From Madurella fahalii (lineage: Eukaryota > Ascomycota > Sordariomycetes > Sordariales): a stretch of 64,000 nt of DNA. Below the pieces are notes generated by a model. It had not been told where the DNA came from and did not search any database. It saw only the letters and a program-made list of their open reading frames with translations. The position numbers and the translations under genes were made by a program. Location of the stretch: the NCBI GenBank assembly GCA_029876055.1, contig CM056876.1, positions 4,216,001 through 4,280,000 of the forward strand. Direction: 5' to 3'. Positions 1 to 12,590 of the stretch are shown piece by piece (the first letter of the stretch is position 1; every line of letters begins with the position of its first letter).

Positions 1-2
1 AT

Positions 3-143
3 CTAGCCAAATTCCGCAAGGAGATCCTGCGCTACAAGCACATGCAGGACGCCGTAAAGTCGGTGCAGAGGTTCAACCAGTACCTTGAGGAGGTCAAGGG
101 GGTGTCGGACGATGACTGGGCGCGTGCGGACAGACTGCGGTGA
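3..143 (+). CDS. C-terminal 46 codons of an unidentified protein (partial)
   Basis: An open frame runs in from the left edge of the window and stops at TGA 141-143. It encodes 46 residues that are rich in charged residues and end in a short acidic, amphipathic stretch (SDDDW then basic residues). Codon use looks coding (mostly C or G in third position), in contrast to the noncoding DNA that follows. The gene starts outside the window. The family cannot be recognised from this tail. Confidence 0.5.
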   Translation, partial: LAKFRKEILRYKHMQDAVKSVQRFNQYLEEVKGVSDDDWARADRLR

Positions 144-1408
144 ATTTGCACGTGCACCCCTTTAGGGAACAGACACGGGAGAAGATCGGAGTCGTGCGGG
201 GTCAGGACAACACTCGATGAGGAGTGCTGTGCGCTTGACTAGCGAGCGCCTCCAAGTTCCGATTGGGTTGAGTAGCAGAGCTGAAGAGCAGCATGTCGGC
301 GATGATAGCTGTGGCTTGCATCAGATCCACTATTTTGACCATCTCCCCGAAAGAGGAGGTGATCTAGACCGGGCAGAGCACAGATTGTGATGAATGAGTA
401 TGTCTAGGAACTCCTGCGCCTCAGCAAGTAGAAACAGAGCGACGGAGATCCCTTCCAATTGGGAAGAGAAAACGCAGTCTCGGTTACATTACTCAGAGCT
501 CTGGAGCTGTCTGCGGTACTACCCCACGAGCATACGCCGCTTCAATAAGTAGCTTCTTCGGTCCATCCAACCAGAGATATCCTGCTGACTAGGTAGGCAA
601 AGCTGTACCTATCCAAATCGGGATACGGTACATGCGTTATGGCTTATGGCGTTCAGATCAGCCAACCACGGAGCGCCTGTCAAGGCCCTTCTGTAACTCA
701 ATCGTGTGAGAAGGGAGGGAGTTCTAGTGTGTTAAATACACCCCAGCCAATTTTGACTTCTGACCTGCAGTGAGTGTAACAAGCTGAAATCGCTCAAAGG
801 AGACATCCGTCCTTATAAGCGACCGGCTTTTCTACATGTGCAGACCACACTGGCTAGGGCCCGGACTAGCCGAGGGGGGATTGGGAAGATGATTAACTAA
901 TACCAGGTGGGCAGGTATGAAGCTCTGGGGCTGGCTGAGATAGAAAGGGGGGGCGATTATGGAGTATCGGGGCTGCGTTGTTGACGCCCGATGCCGTACC
1001 CGCTAGTGGGCGAATGTACGCCGTCCCAGGGCCAGGCCTAGCTCTAGACCTGCGGCCCAGATCACTTGCGCAAAGCGTCCAGTGCAACTAGCCGTCGTCG
1101 CATCATCGCCGACAGGCAGACACTGAAGTATTGCAGCAGCTATCTAGTGCTCTCAAACCGTTATCGCACCGTCAAGAGGAGTATAAGTACCCGCCATTTG
1201 GCAACTTTATTCCGTTACTTTTCCAGCATTGAGCTGGACGAGATTCGACCCAGGCTCGGATATCCAAATTCAACCAGCTTCGCTAACTTCTTACAACCTC
1301 CCGCTCGTCTTGCCCCGTTGTTATTTCTTCTCTCTTATTTCTGGCCTAACCTGCTTAATCTTTACCTCGGTTCTTACTGCTCTCTGATTGTTTCACACTG
1401 GTCTTGCC
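144..1408. other. Intergenic region upstream of the Hint-domain gene
   Basis: No gene seen. The short open frames here lack ATG starts, splice signals or family resemblance. The motif GTATAAGTA near 1180 could be a TATA-like element for the gene that starts at 1409, and the last 150 bases are pyrimidine rich, as is common just upstream of fungal start codons. Confidence 0.4.
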
Positions 1409-4400
1409 ATGTCTACTATTACCTTGGCCGAGCAGCTGGTAGAGGACGTGGTCGCAGCCGTGTCCAGTCTGCAGCCGTTCCCGGTGCTGCCTTTCATGCA
1501 GCGTCTGTATGACAAAGCCCGCCAGACGCCCAATGCCGCGTCATTCAGGGACCAACTCCCCCTTGAGGCCGAGTATGGGCCCAACGATGGCCTTCTCCTG
1601 GACGGCATTGACGAAACAGACCGCCTCCAGAAGCTTGCCCTGCAGAGCATTGTCAAGGCTGTTTCCTTTCTGGACGACGGCACGGACAAGGCCGGCTTCC
1701 GTGCCTGTGTCCAAGGCGTAAGTATATCTGATACGAGGTTCTAGCGCGGCTCCAATCCGTGACAAGTGTCCCTCCCAACTGGTGGTGCGATCCTGGGATC
1801 ACTGCTGGCCATGGCTAATATTGTTGCATACAGACCCTAGCTACCCAGGCTACGAACAGTGACATGCTCTCGTTGACCAGCTCTCTGATTGCCGAACACA
1901 TCAACTGGCACTTGGCAGGCAATAGCCACAAGCCTGTCCCGCCCCTGCGTCAGCTGAGAGAGACGCCGGGCTTTGCCGATGCCTTTACGCGGAAGCTCGC
2001 GAATAGCAGATTCATCATGGGCGAGATCTATAAGGACATGGCTCAAAGAAATCGTACGTTTGATTGCGCTCCTTATCGTCCTTGTCAGCTGTCTCAAGAG
2101 TCAAGCTACAAAGAAAAAAAGAATAAGAAAGAAAATAAAAGGAGCGTTTGCTCCTAAACGGCTCCTGAGATCCACCGAAGTAGAAGCTTAGTACTGACAT
2201 TGTTGGACAGACACGTTTAGCATGGCCCTGCTGTTCATCACCCAATACCTTCATGAAGGCCCTGGCTTCACGGCCTTGTCTGCTCCCTCCTTTGAGTCGT
2301 CTCCAGCTCGACAGGTGCTGTCACAGTGGACCTCCGAACTAGCCACCGTGCCAGGTATTAATGTCAACGATCTCTTTGCCTTCATCACGCACATCGCCTC
2401 CGGTGTCCTGCTCCCGGATACTACCGTGACTCCGATGAAGGCCACGGTGGCGTTTATCGGACGAGACCCCTCGGAGGATTGGACTAGACGTGGTGCTGCG
2501 TTCCCGGTTGGAGCACTTAGCAGAACCATACTAAACTCGGTCTTTGATCCCCACCTTGACGCACTCGCGCAAGACGATATCGTCGAGTACCAGACGATTG
2601 CGATGGCCAACCAGGCCCAGTGGGACGGCATGGGAGACCGCTGGCTCAAGGCCGTTGGCCAGGTGGCAAATTTCCAGACCCAGTCGTCCCGCATGGAAAA
2701 TAACGACTTTGGACATGGTTTTGCCGAAGGTCTCTCGCTTGGACTTGCCGGTGGAGCGGTACGTGCGACACGCTTAATATGGCGGACCTGCGATCTTCAA
2801 TCATCTCTTTATCTTTGCTGCGTGGCCGTGCCGGCTAACTGGCTGATTTCTCTATCATGACACAATAGGACGTATACGTAACGACCGTTACCGGACAGAC
2901 CCTTGCCGATTGGATTACATCAGGTTCGTTGCCTGCCCCGGCAAGCCCCTTTCGCTGTACGTAGTATGCAAACTGACAATGCGCCGCTTGGAAGTCCGCG
3001 GTTCTCACCCGACGCTGTTCACAAATAACACCCCGAACACGGTTCAAGTGGAACACCACCGGACTACTCCCGCCGGGAACTGCTTCGTTGCGGGCACCAA
3101 GGTCGCAACTGACAAGGGCGATATGAGTATCGAAGACATTACCGAGGGCAGTCGGGTCCTAACCGACGCTACCACTAGCCGGTATGGTATTGCTTCGGAT
3201 GAGGATGTCGTCACGCCTCCTAGTGAGGGAAAGACTATGCTAGTGGGCTTCAGTATGTCACGCCTAGGAGCCGCTCATTTACCACTGAGACATCCAGTAC
3301 TAGCATTTGGCTGCTCAATTTCTGTAACTGACCGCAACACCGCGTAGACAACGAGGGCGTCTTTGCCACCCCAGGCCACATCTTCTTCACCACTACTGGA
3401 CCGCGTGCTGTGGAACCGGAGCTCGCAATGCGGGAGAATTCATTTGCCGACGTTGGCCGCTTGTGTAAAGGCCATGCGCTCTACCGGCTCTCCGAAGACG
3501 GCAAGTCCTACAAAGTGGTGCCTATCGAATCCATCCAAGTCGAGTTCGTACCTGCCACCCACGTCTACGGAGTCCATCTCCGCGAAGGCGACAGATCGTA
3601 CCACGCCAACGGATACCACGTCGCCATCAACTATCCAGAGATTACCATCAAGTCTATCGCTCGCGCTTTGTCCAAGGTTCCGAGACATCAAGCTGTTAAA
3701 ATGCTGCGACATATAGATGAGCTCGCCCCTGTTTTTCATAAGATCGGCGTCCCTGGCGTGGCTACGCTCCTGAGACAGGAACTCAAAGACGCCAGACGCA
3801 ATAAGCTCACCTGGCCTCTGACACCAACACATAAGAGGCACGCCAGGAGATACCAGGGCCTGAATTTCAAAAATCTCAAGCGGACTTTCATTCTCGAAGC
3901 CAGGGACTCGCCACTGACAGACAAGAGGGGCCCTAGGGGCTACAAGCTGCCCGTACTGAACATCCACGAAGGGGTTCTTCACCTGGACCACGACATTGTC
4001 CCTCGCGTGGCTTTCGACACCAAGGGCTCGAGAGTCCGTTGGTCTCGAGCGCTGGGGAGAGGCCAAGGTTACGAGCATGGAGTGCTTAACTTTACGACTC
4101 ATGGCCTGCTGGGCCACGGTGCCGTCTACGTCAGCCAGGATGAGAATCCGTCCGACCTCCCGGAGACATGCGAGACCATTATTCCTTTCGTGGCTCAGAA
4201 GGCGACGTCTACCCGCTTAGTGCGCAACAGGACCACCGCTGGGTTTGTGCATGCGACGGAGTTCATGACTAGTACTACCGCCCACCCACTAGTAGTAGCG
4301 AACCACATTGGGGGTCCCGCCCCGTCACCCATCGCAGATCCCGGCACCATCGACAACGAGGACTTTTATGACGTTGTGGTTGATTCGGTCGACTGGCCAG

Positions 4401-7400
4401 CTGACACTGCTAAAACTTCTGCCACATCGCCGGTTTCCATGGGCCAGGTTGCGATGGCTACCTACCACTCGGACGGTAAAGGGGGACTCGCCATACCCGT
4501 AATCGTACTGCCTACCCTGGACAAGCTGCTTAGTGACATCAACAAGAGCCGGTCGGCGGAATCCCAGCTCGAGCCGCTCTATCAGTCGACCGTCTTAGTT
4601 AACAAGACAGGCACCCTAACGGGCACCGTGACCTTCAAGTCGGCGAGCGCCGTTGCTCGCCTGTCGGACCAGGCGCCCAAGACAGAGAACGACCAGCTGC
4701 CGACCAAGAACCTGACATTTTCCAATCTGGATAGCACCGTGACGATCCCGATCCTCTTCCAGTCGGCCCAGTTCGCCTTCAGTTGGGACTTCAACGACAT
4801 CTCGGGAGCCGTATACGAGTTCAACCCGGCTATGGTGGGTAACACAGGGCAAAGGTACGTTAAATTCCTAGTTAGACGCATCATATCTATTCCAGGGGCA
4901 TTTTGTCGGAGAGAGCACGCTGCTGACACTGCGCGGCACCTATCAGGTACTGGTTTGGCACCAGTCCGACCACGGTGCAGCCCACGTTGATGAGGTCCGC
5001 CTTGGCCGCCAAATCGGCAGATGCTAGGACCGCTGCGCATACCGAGGCGACTCTTGTCGCGCTACCCTCTGGCACTCACGTTGGCCCGGTCGTGGCAGCG
5101 GTGACTGCGAAGCCTGCTCCTGTGACGCATGTCCTCATGGCGGCACAACCGCTCACCATCCAGGGTATTTCGAGCATCCCGGGATACTCAGAGGATGCGG
5201 TACACAAGCAAAGCCAAACGTTGCTGCAGAACATGATGTACTACCATATGAACGAGAGCGATCGCACCACGTTTCTTAGCTACCCCAAGCCTAAAGACCT
5301 ACCCATTGAGCTGGCCGACAACCTGCCCGCTGACCTTAAGACGTGGATCCACGACACGTACGCGCCAGCCTACATATCCTTCATGTTCTCTCAGGTGTCG
5401 CTGGCGGACAGCAAAGGTTGGCGGGTCAACTTTGACGACGTGGAGAAGGACAAGATCTGGTATTGGTGGTCTGGCTCGGTAAGTTCCCCGTGCCTCTGTC
5501 ATGATCAGTGCGTTTCGCTGATGGTCGCCGTCACAGGGAACCAAATGCCTGTCGAAGGCGCCCCAGTATCAGACACTAAATGAACTTACCTCGCGCGCCG
5601 GTATGATTGCGCTCTACGGAAAGACCATCAATCCATACCTGGCCGATGGCGCGAAATGGGCCGAACAGCTCTTCACTAGCTGGACAGGAAAACACGCGCT
5701 GCATGCGCTGATGCAACAGCCCATCAACGATGCCGTATGTTGTCTCCCTCCTCCTTCCCCTTCCGCTTTAAGTACCCCCTCCCTTCGTATTCCCCCGATG
5801 GAAGGCTGTCGCTGAAACGCAGCCATTAGAATGTCAACCTCTTGAATATGTACTGTAACATCTTGCATACTCTGGCACCGGTTCCTGGAGCCCTGGGTGG
5901 GTACGCCGATCGCCTCTTCAACGCCGTCCTGGCGTACGCACAGTCAGAACAGAGCGATTCCACAGCCACTTTCACCGATCCGACGGGCGAGGCGGGCCGC
6001 CAGTGGCTGTACGACGCCATGGCCAACCTGATCCAGGCGACGCTCAACAACGACCCGTCCCTTGATAGCTCGGTGCGCAAGGACCTCATGGACGACCTCA
6101 CAGAGCTGCAGAAGGAACTGGGCATCGACGCACAGCAAGAAGCGTCAGTGAAGACCCGCATTATTCTCGCCGAGACGAATATTCTCATCGTCAACATGGC
6201 CAAGTGGCTGACCGCCATCGGGACTGGTATCTCCAAGCTGTGGGGTATGTCGGGCTTCAGCCTGGCGGGGACCATTTTCCAACGCGCGGCCGACGCCTCC
6301 TCAAAGCTGAGCGCCAAGACGGTTGCGCTGATGAAAGGTTGTGGAATCGTGGCCCTGGTGAGTGATGCTACAATCAACTTAGTGTTTCTCTCGACCTTCC
6401 CTTTCATGAAGTGCTTACCAAGTGTCGCAAAAAACCATGCAGACGGCTGTCTACGCGTACGCAGCCTTTAATTCCTTCGTCAACTGGGACAAGCTTAGCA
6501 CCACCGGTCGGGCTCAGGCCATCCTGATTACCATGAAGATGGTCACAGACGTTGCCGGCAGGTCGTTTGCGGTGTGGACCGACTACAAAACAGCGCGAGC
6601 AGCGGAGCTAGAGAAGGCGGCCGCCGACGGTACGGCACTAGACCAGGGTTTGCGAAACGAGATCCGTGGTCCGAGCGGACAGAACACGAACATCGAGTTG
6701 AGCAGGGCCGAGCACGGCCCGGAATCCGGTATATCCGAGCTGGTGGACGACGTGAGCAGCGTGGCCACGGTGGAGGGAAAAGTACAGAGTGGCGATCTAA
6801 TCGAGAACCCCAGTTTCAACGAGAAGGTTCCGTTAGTTCCGCCCAGGCCTAGCGGCCCGACAGCGTGGAGCCGCTTTAATACGCCGGCCAACTGGATGCG
6901 CACTGTGGGCATCGCCATCAGCGTGGCGCTGGTCGTCGTCATGAGCATTAGCCTGGCGCAAAACTGGGATGACCTCAACAAGACGGGCAAGGCGCTCGGG
7001 GTGATCCAGGTCGTCACAACCGCCCTCGCCATCGCCGTTGACGTCGCCGTGTTCGCAGGCGAGATGCTAGCCATGGAGACGGCCATGTTCTTGACGGTGT
7101 TACCTATTGTCGGCGCGGTTCTAGCAGTCGTCGGCCTGGTGGTTTCCATTCTCATGATGGTCCTTGGCACCACCGAGGAAAAGGAGCCGCCGCCGACGCC
7201 CGTCGAGACCTTTATCGGCAGCACGGCCAAGCCGCTTGTCGGCACCTGGGACGCCATGCCCAAGCCCGCCCTCAGCTACTCCATGCCCACCTCGGTCAGG
7301 GAGGGCGCTACCACGGCCTTCGCCGTCGCGGCACAGAACGACTCGGGCGCCGATGTGGCCCGTGCCTCGATCAAGGTCACCGTGCAGGGCGGCTCGGACC

Positions 7401-7786
7401 CGACCTGCCTCTTCACCAACCTCACCATGACAGACCTAGGAATACGGCCCGGTGGCGCTGCGGCTGCCTCGGCTCTGACGGACGGCCAGGCTGGCGCTCT
7501 GGCAGTCGACGCGGGCCCACCGGCCACGGCGCTCACGGAAGCCATCACGCAGCTACGCCGCAGCGATACCATCACGTCGTGGGATTCGGTCGTGCAAGGT
7601 GTCGCAGACCCAGCTACCAACCCGCTGGGCGGCTTGACGTTGCTGGGCACCGGGGGCGCCAAGCAAGGCTTTATCGTGTCGTTCTGCGGTGTTGTCAACA
7701 AGGCCGGCTCAACGGTTGTGCAGATCGTCGAGACGCTGACGAACGGTGATAACTGCCGGGCTATATTTACGATCACGAGGCAGTGA
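1409..7786 (+). CDS. Large Hint (hedgehog/intein-like) domain protein with C-terminal hydrophobic segments, ten exons
   Basis: Exons by splice signal and phase: 1409-1717, 1834-2053, 2211-2758, 2869-2923, 2995-3252, 3348-4854, 4947-5478, 5537-5734, 5830-6357, 6443-7786. All introns are GT..AG and the sum is 5499 nt, 1832 aa. The start is the ATG at 1409; the same frame opens upstream only with TTG. A Hint-type fold is inferred at about residues 407-558: an entry Cys in CFVAGTKV, then IEDI/G/VL spacing, a TxxH motif (ATPGH) and a closing YHANGYHVAIN. Residues 1-406 and 559-1500 match nothing I recognise. Three hydrophobic helices lie near 1536-1557, 1572-1593 and 1601-1628, followed by a Ser/Thr/Gly-rich tail. 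No signal peptide is seen. Hint domains elsewhere catalyse self-cleavage or splicing; whether this one does is unknown. All ten frames join without a stop, so the gene looks intact. Confidence 0.85.
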
Positions 7787-8059
7787 AGAGAGGAGCTGAG
7801 GTTATGTGGAATAGCAAGCAGGCAATAGGGATTAGGGCGAGAATGATTAGGATGATTCAGGTAGGACTTATGAATAACGTGATGAATTGAACCAGAAGTT
7901 GGCCTTTGGGCATGGCAATGTGAGGAGACCGTACCGGACCACAGAAGAGATATCAAATTGCATGACGAAAGCCACTTGGGTTGCGCCGCCTAAGCCTCAC
8001 TTGTTTCCATCTGTAGCTTATGAGTTAGGAAACCAGCGGACCTTGCTGACTTGGTGTTC

Positions 8060-8971
8060 CTATGTCAACGCCAAGTCCGCAACCACGGCCCTGTGATCGC
8101 TAATGTACAGACCCGAAACAACATTCGTCAAGATCTCATAACGCTCCACGGAAAAGAATGTCTTCGTCCCTTCGGGCCCGAACCAAACGAAATCGATAAA
8201 ACTCCCCCCGGAGCCCGTAAACCCGGTGAACGTGTTCCTGTTCGTACCCACCACCTTCCCCACCGCGTCCGCCACGGCAAATGCCTCCTCCAGATAGCCA
8301 CTATCCGCAAGTACCTTGTGCCCGTCCCTCCCGGGTCCAGAGTTAAAGTCCCCGGTCAACACGACGCCCATGGGGCCCCACATCTCCTGCACCGCGCGGA
8401 TGCGCTCCAGGACGACCTTGGCGCCCTCGGTCCTGGCCTGCGCGCTGGCGTTGTCGAGGTGGGTGTTGGCGACGATGAAGCGGGCCCAGCTGCCGAGCTC
8501 CTCGAAGACGGCGATGGTGACGACGCGCCGGCTTCCCGCACCCCAGCCGTACGACGGCCGGTCGGGAGTCGGCGACAGCCACTTGGTCTCGCGGTACAGC
8601 AGGCGGAGCACGTCGGCGCGGTACACGATCGGGCAGTACTCGCCGCGCGCGGCGCCGTCGTCGCGCGCCACCCCGACGTGCGCCCACGAGGCCCCCAGCC
8701 CCTCCTTGATGTCGCCCAGCTGCCCGTCTAGCACCTCCTGCAGCCCCAGGATGGTCAGCCCGTTGGCCGGCCCGCCGCGGTCGAGCTGCGCGAGCTGGCT
8801 GATGAGCGGGCCGCGGCGCTCGGACCACGGCCGCTCCCCCTCCGCGAGCGACGTCGCGGCGTAGCGGATGTTGAAGCTGACGGCGCGGATCGGGAGCGTG
8901 GTGTTGGCTTGCGCAAGGGCGGAGGGGAGGAGCAGGAGGAGGATGGGGGTCGTCAGGGCGGGGAATCTCAT
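8060..8971 (-). CDS. Secreted endonuclease/exonuclease/phosphatase (EEP) family enzyme
   Basis: Single-exon gene of 303 aa with ATG at 8971. The first 20 residues form a clear signal peptide (basic start, five-leucine core, SALA cleavage site). The rest follows the EEP metal-dependent phosphodiesterase fold: FNIR near the start, LQEVL with the metal-binding Glu, NTHLDN, TGDFNS with the catalytic Asp/Asn pair, and the closing SDHRAV with the catalytic His. The length fits the family. Members cleave phosphodiester or phosphoester bonds in nucleic acids, inositol phosphates or lipids; the substrate cannot be told from sequence. The long antisense frames over this gene are a by-product of its high third-position GC. 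It lies tail to tail with the Hint-domain gene. Confidence 0.9.
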   Translation of the reverse strand: MRFPALTTPILLLLLPSALAQANTTLPIRAVSFNIRYAATSLAEGERPWSERRGPLISQLAQLDRGGPANGLTILGLQEVLDGQLGDIKEGLGASWAHVGVARDDGAARGEYCPIVYRADVLRLLYRETKWLSPTPDRPSYGWGAGSRRVVTIAVFEELGSWARFIVANTHLDNASAQARTEGAKVVLERIRAVQEMWGPMGVVLTGDFNSGPGRDGHKVLADSGYLEEAFAVADAVGKVVGTNRNTFTGFTGSGGSFIDFVWFGPEGTKTFFSVERYEILTNVVSGLYISDHRAVVADLALT

Positions 8972-10986
8972 TTTGTCGGGATGGATGTGGAAGGGAGGGG
9001 GGAAACCGCGGGATTGGTCCCTGTCTGTTCAAAAGGGTCCAGAACCGGTAGCTATGGGGACAAGAAACCGCACCCTTTGAATGACAACGAAGACCAAAGG
9101 CTGTCGTTATTGTAGGGAGGCTAAAAAGTGGCTCTGGACCAGGTACACTCCTAAGTGGTGCCCCAAATGACTAAGCGAAATAAGAGGGGCGTGGCACGGG
9201 TGAGGTAGTAATTAGTTACCTTCCTTCCTTTTTCTTTCTTTCTTTCTTTTTTTTTTTTTTTGGCCCAAACTGTTGACTCGGCGGAGTTTGGGGTACGTTT
9301 TAGAAACGGTTTCTGAGGATTAAAACGGTGGACCTCGTACCGCTCGGTTTCTTACTATACTGTTCCCAACTCCGTTTCCCAGCAAATAATACGGTATAAC
9401 TAATCCTAACATCGCTTTGTGACTACTGATTCCGCCGACGCGCTACAAATTTTATTCCTAGCTAACAAAACGCGTTTACGGCCCTTTACAATACTCTAGT
9501 ACGTCCTAGTAAACGTCCTAGTAAATTTTCGAGACGACAGAAAACGTCGAGATACAAGCGGATTCCCGGGAGTGCCACGTATACACATCCCCAGTATAAA
9601 CCGGTTAGCGGAGATAGCATAAACGCACAGCTGAACGCTACTCACCGTATTCTTCGAGCAACCCTGGTATCGCAGGCGCCACAAATGCTCGTTCGACATC
9701 TTGAAAGTGCGTGGGAAAGCGGTTGGCGTCCTCCAGCGGTGTTTGCAAGGCGCAGCGGCTAAGTTGCCACCGGGCATACAGGGTAAATTCACAACCAGGA
9801 CAACTGACGGCATTAGCCGTAAGGATGACAGCCGCCTTGCGTTAAGAAACGAGGAACGAGAGACGAAAGGTCTTATACCTTGAGTACCTAACAAAAGGCC
9901 ACTAGAGGATGTGAAGAAGGGAAAACCCCGCAACCCCTAGAGATCTACAGTTACTCGTAAATTTTCGCAAACGACCAATCAGAATTACGCGCTAATTTTG
10001 CGCCCTGGTCTTGCACTAATTAGCCTGTCCCGCGTCACGCCTATGCCATACGAAACCTCTGATTCAAGGGTTTCGAAAACACGTCTCTTCCTCTTCCATC
10101 CAGCCTTTTTATGATGAACGGCTACCCTGACATCTCTGATAAACCCTTTATTTTGTCTGATGTCCCTGCTAACCAATTCCTAACCGTAGCGTCGCTCAGC
10201 GCATTATTCATTCCTCACATTACCCCTTTTACAAATTAACCCCTCCATTGAGTTGAAAACTTGGGAATAAGCTGTCCCAATTACCAATAGAGTCCACTCT
10301 AAGAATGTGAGGTGACGCCGCAATTGCTGCTTCAGCAATTGCACCTGAAATATCGCAGAATGAGCAGTCCATCCTCCGATGCAGACTGGCTGGCCCCCCT
10401 ACAAACAAGTAGACCATACTCTGTGGTTATGCTCCTCATTGCGAGCTTCATATATAATTAGACGAGGCTGAATATGCCAAACTACTTTCAGAGATCGTTG
10501 CTGATGGGCGCTTGACAAAGCGTCTGAATCACGCTACTATGACCGTCAATAGATTATCTCTAGAACAAGCTGTCAAGGTGGCGAAGTCCTTATTTCCTCA
10601 GCTTGGGTCCAGGCTGGATCCAGATGGCGCCCACGATCGATCTGCCCACACCGAAAGGTCGACACTTGAATGGAAACTCCGGAGCGACGAAGCGACGCAT
10701 TTTGTGCATCTCGCCGATGATGTGTTTTGTGGCATACGGGATTGGTAAGACCGGACTGTTGCTGCAGCACGAAAGAAAACTCTAGCATGGTCACAGAATG
10801 GGATCTTACCCAAGAGTTCCTGGGCACCCCCAGCGCTCTTTATCCATAAACTCGAAACTTTGCGAAACCGACTAAATTATTTACAACCCCGAGGGCCAAC
10901 CCCGGGGTGAGCATGGCCGAACCACGCCCGCGAAACCAAGCCTTAGGGACCATCAAAGCCCCGTAGAACAGTATAACCATCGCGTT
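8972..10986. other. Long intergenic stretch with no recognisable gene
   Basis: No gene could be supported. Base composition turns more AT rich from about 9290 to 10450, where open frames are short and without family resemblance. This may be a worn transposon, but no terminal repeats or transposase motifs were found. It ends at the 5'-truncated HET remnant. Confidence 0.4.
9221..9261. repeat. Pyrimidine microsatellite (TTCC/TTTC and T15)
   Basis: A CT-rich tract made of TTCC and TTTC units ends in a run of 15 T. It lies between the EEP gene and the AT-rich stretch and is simple-sequence DNA. Confidence 0.8.
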
Positions 10987-11775
10987 ATGGCTTTTCCAGA
11001 GGACGCATTAGACACATTTGGTGGTATCCTTAATACCCTCAGCAGCGCAGCATTCGTCGGCGGGTTCATCTACGGTTTACCTATGATGTTCTTCGATGTC
11101 GCCTTGCTGTGGCACAATAAGTGGCACCTTGAAAGACGATGTGCTCGACGGCGAGACGCCATGAGCACCTTGCCACCAAGTTGGACATTGGCAGCCTGGG
11201 GAGGAATGATAACTTTCTCAGACCCTGCTCGCCGTCATCTACGGCCGCTTGTGCAATGGAAGTATTGTGCAAGCAACCAAGAACACTGGGAATCACTACC
11301 GTCGCACGACTATCAGCAATCATCAGATATATTGATGAAAGTGGATGAGATTGGGGCATCTACGACAGCAGGCGTCCCGGCCAGGCCGGAACGTGACAAC
11401 AAAGGAGATGTCGAAATTCCCTCAATTTTGAGGGAATCTGATTCTCATCTACTGTTTGCACGGCCCCTGAGATCGCTCTTTCGTGGAAAAGTCCATCCGG
11501 GTGTGAGTGTGACAGTTGTTTTGGTTGGGGAGTCAGGCGATTGTGTCGGGATACCCACATCATGCGAGAAACTGAATTAGGGTGATATAAATGCCCGAAA
11601 ACCCCTCTGTGAGGTTGTCGCAATTTCAGAGTCATCTAAACAGGGCCATGGGGCGTACAATATCGTCTGGATTGAATGGAATGATGCCATTGCGTATAGA
11701 AAGGGCGCTGGATGGGCTTTCAAATCCGCCTGGACAGCACAGAAGTCGGAGCGCATTGATCTCATTCTAGGATAG
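10987..11775 (+). pseudogene. C-terminal remnant of a HET-type (heterokaryon incompatibility) protein
   Basis: One frame from ATG 10987 to TAG 11773-11775 reads as the C-terminal third of a HET protein. The hallmarks are a GGF..GLP..FFDVALLW stretch, PSWTLAAWGG (family form PSWSWAGW), SHLLFARPLR, CEVVAIS, and a final IVWIEW..AIAYRKGAG...IDLIL. The frame is broken once, by TAG at 11578-11580, after which the same frame resumes with family-like sequence to the end. No N-terminal HET domain is found upstream, so the copy is truncated as well as interrupted. HET proteins trigger cell death when genetically different hyphae fuse. Confidence 0.8.
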
Positions 11776-11939
11776 CACTAGAATATTTCAGCTGTTATGT
11801 ACAGAGTACGCTACTTGCGCTTTCTCATTAGGATCGCTCAGCTTTCCCAGTAGAAAGAAGGTCGAGGCAAGGTTCTTCAACATCCGCGGCATCACCCTCA
11901 TCACCGTCCACAAAGCACGATAGATGTCTTGTGCAAACT

Positions 11940-12400
11940 CTGCTCTTCCTTCCAGCCGGTTGGGTCAGGAGTCGCGGCCGCCCAGCACCGCCAGATCACG
12001 GCCAATATCTTCTTGTTGATGTTGGTGCAGAAGCTGGGCGAGCTGGTGGACCCAGATTTAGTCATTGTCAACAAGGGTTGATCCGGTTACGTTCCACTCG
12101 GTCTAAGTTGACCTTTTAAAAATCATCTAGCGCTGACTACTAAACGCGGGGCACCTTACAGGCATGGTCAAGGGCACCGAAGTGAGCCGGCGGTTGCCCC
12201 TGTTGGCCAACGCCTTTGTGTGGGTCTTCTTCACCCTGCTGGGCCGGGACCACGAGCAGGGTGCGTCGACATATCTCGACGCCGTGGCCGGGCCACGATG
12301 GAGCGCGTGTGGCACGAGACGTTGCGCGACTTTGCATTCACTGACCGCCTTGGACGCGCTAACTTCCGTCCGTCGAGGTTCAAAAGAGGGTGGTGAGTAA
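11940..12400 (+). pseudogene. Remnant of a short-chain dehydrogenase/reductase (SDR) gene
   Basis: Fragments in more than one frame resemble the C-terminal half of a fungal SDR. First comes a helix ending LVIVN (usual context LVIV.S), then a possible intron with a GCTGAC branch and TTACAG acceptor at 12161. After it come MVKGTE, LLGRDHEQGASTYLDAVA and, after a frame change near 12290, a WHETLRDFAF segment that matches the usual SDR tail. The Rossmann nucleotide-binding half is missing. SDRs are NAD(P)H oxidoreductases often found in biosynthetic clusters. Confidence 0.6.
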
Positions 12401-12590
12401 GAGGGTGGTGATCACTTGTAATTTGGGGGGTAGCCTATAGTAAATAGGTATCTAAGGTACCTTTCACTCACTGCTCGAGCCCAGACTAATCAATGTACCT
12501 TGTATTTTAACGATCCGCAAGCCCATAATTATACATCTAGAGGGGCATGCGACATATGCACACGCACACAAAGAACAGTACAAATTCTGC

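Noticed and set aside
1388..1411. Start of the Hint gene at 1388
   Set aside because: The codon is TTG. ATG at 1409 has a better context (TTGCCATG) and no upstream ATG is in frame.
5820..5850. CAG at 5820-5822 as the acceptor for exon 9 of the Hint gene
   Set aside because: In phase it gives TAA after eleven codons. The TAG acceptor ending at 5829 keeps the frame open.
8128..9032. Long overlapping open frames on both strands around 8.1-9.0 kb, including Arg/Pro-rich ones
   Set aside because: They mirror the strong third-position GC of the secreted EEP gene; only the 303-aa frame has a signal peptide and family motifs.
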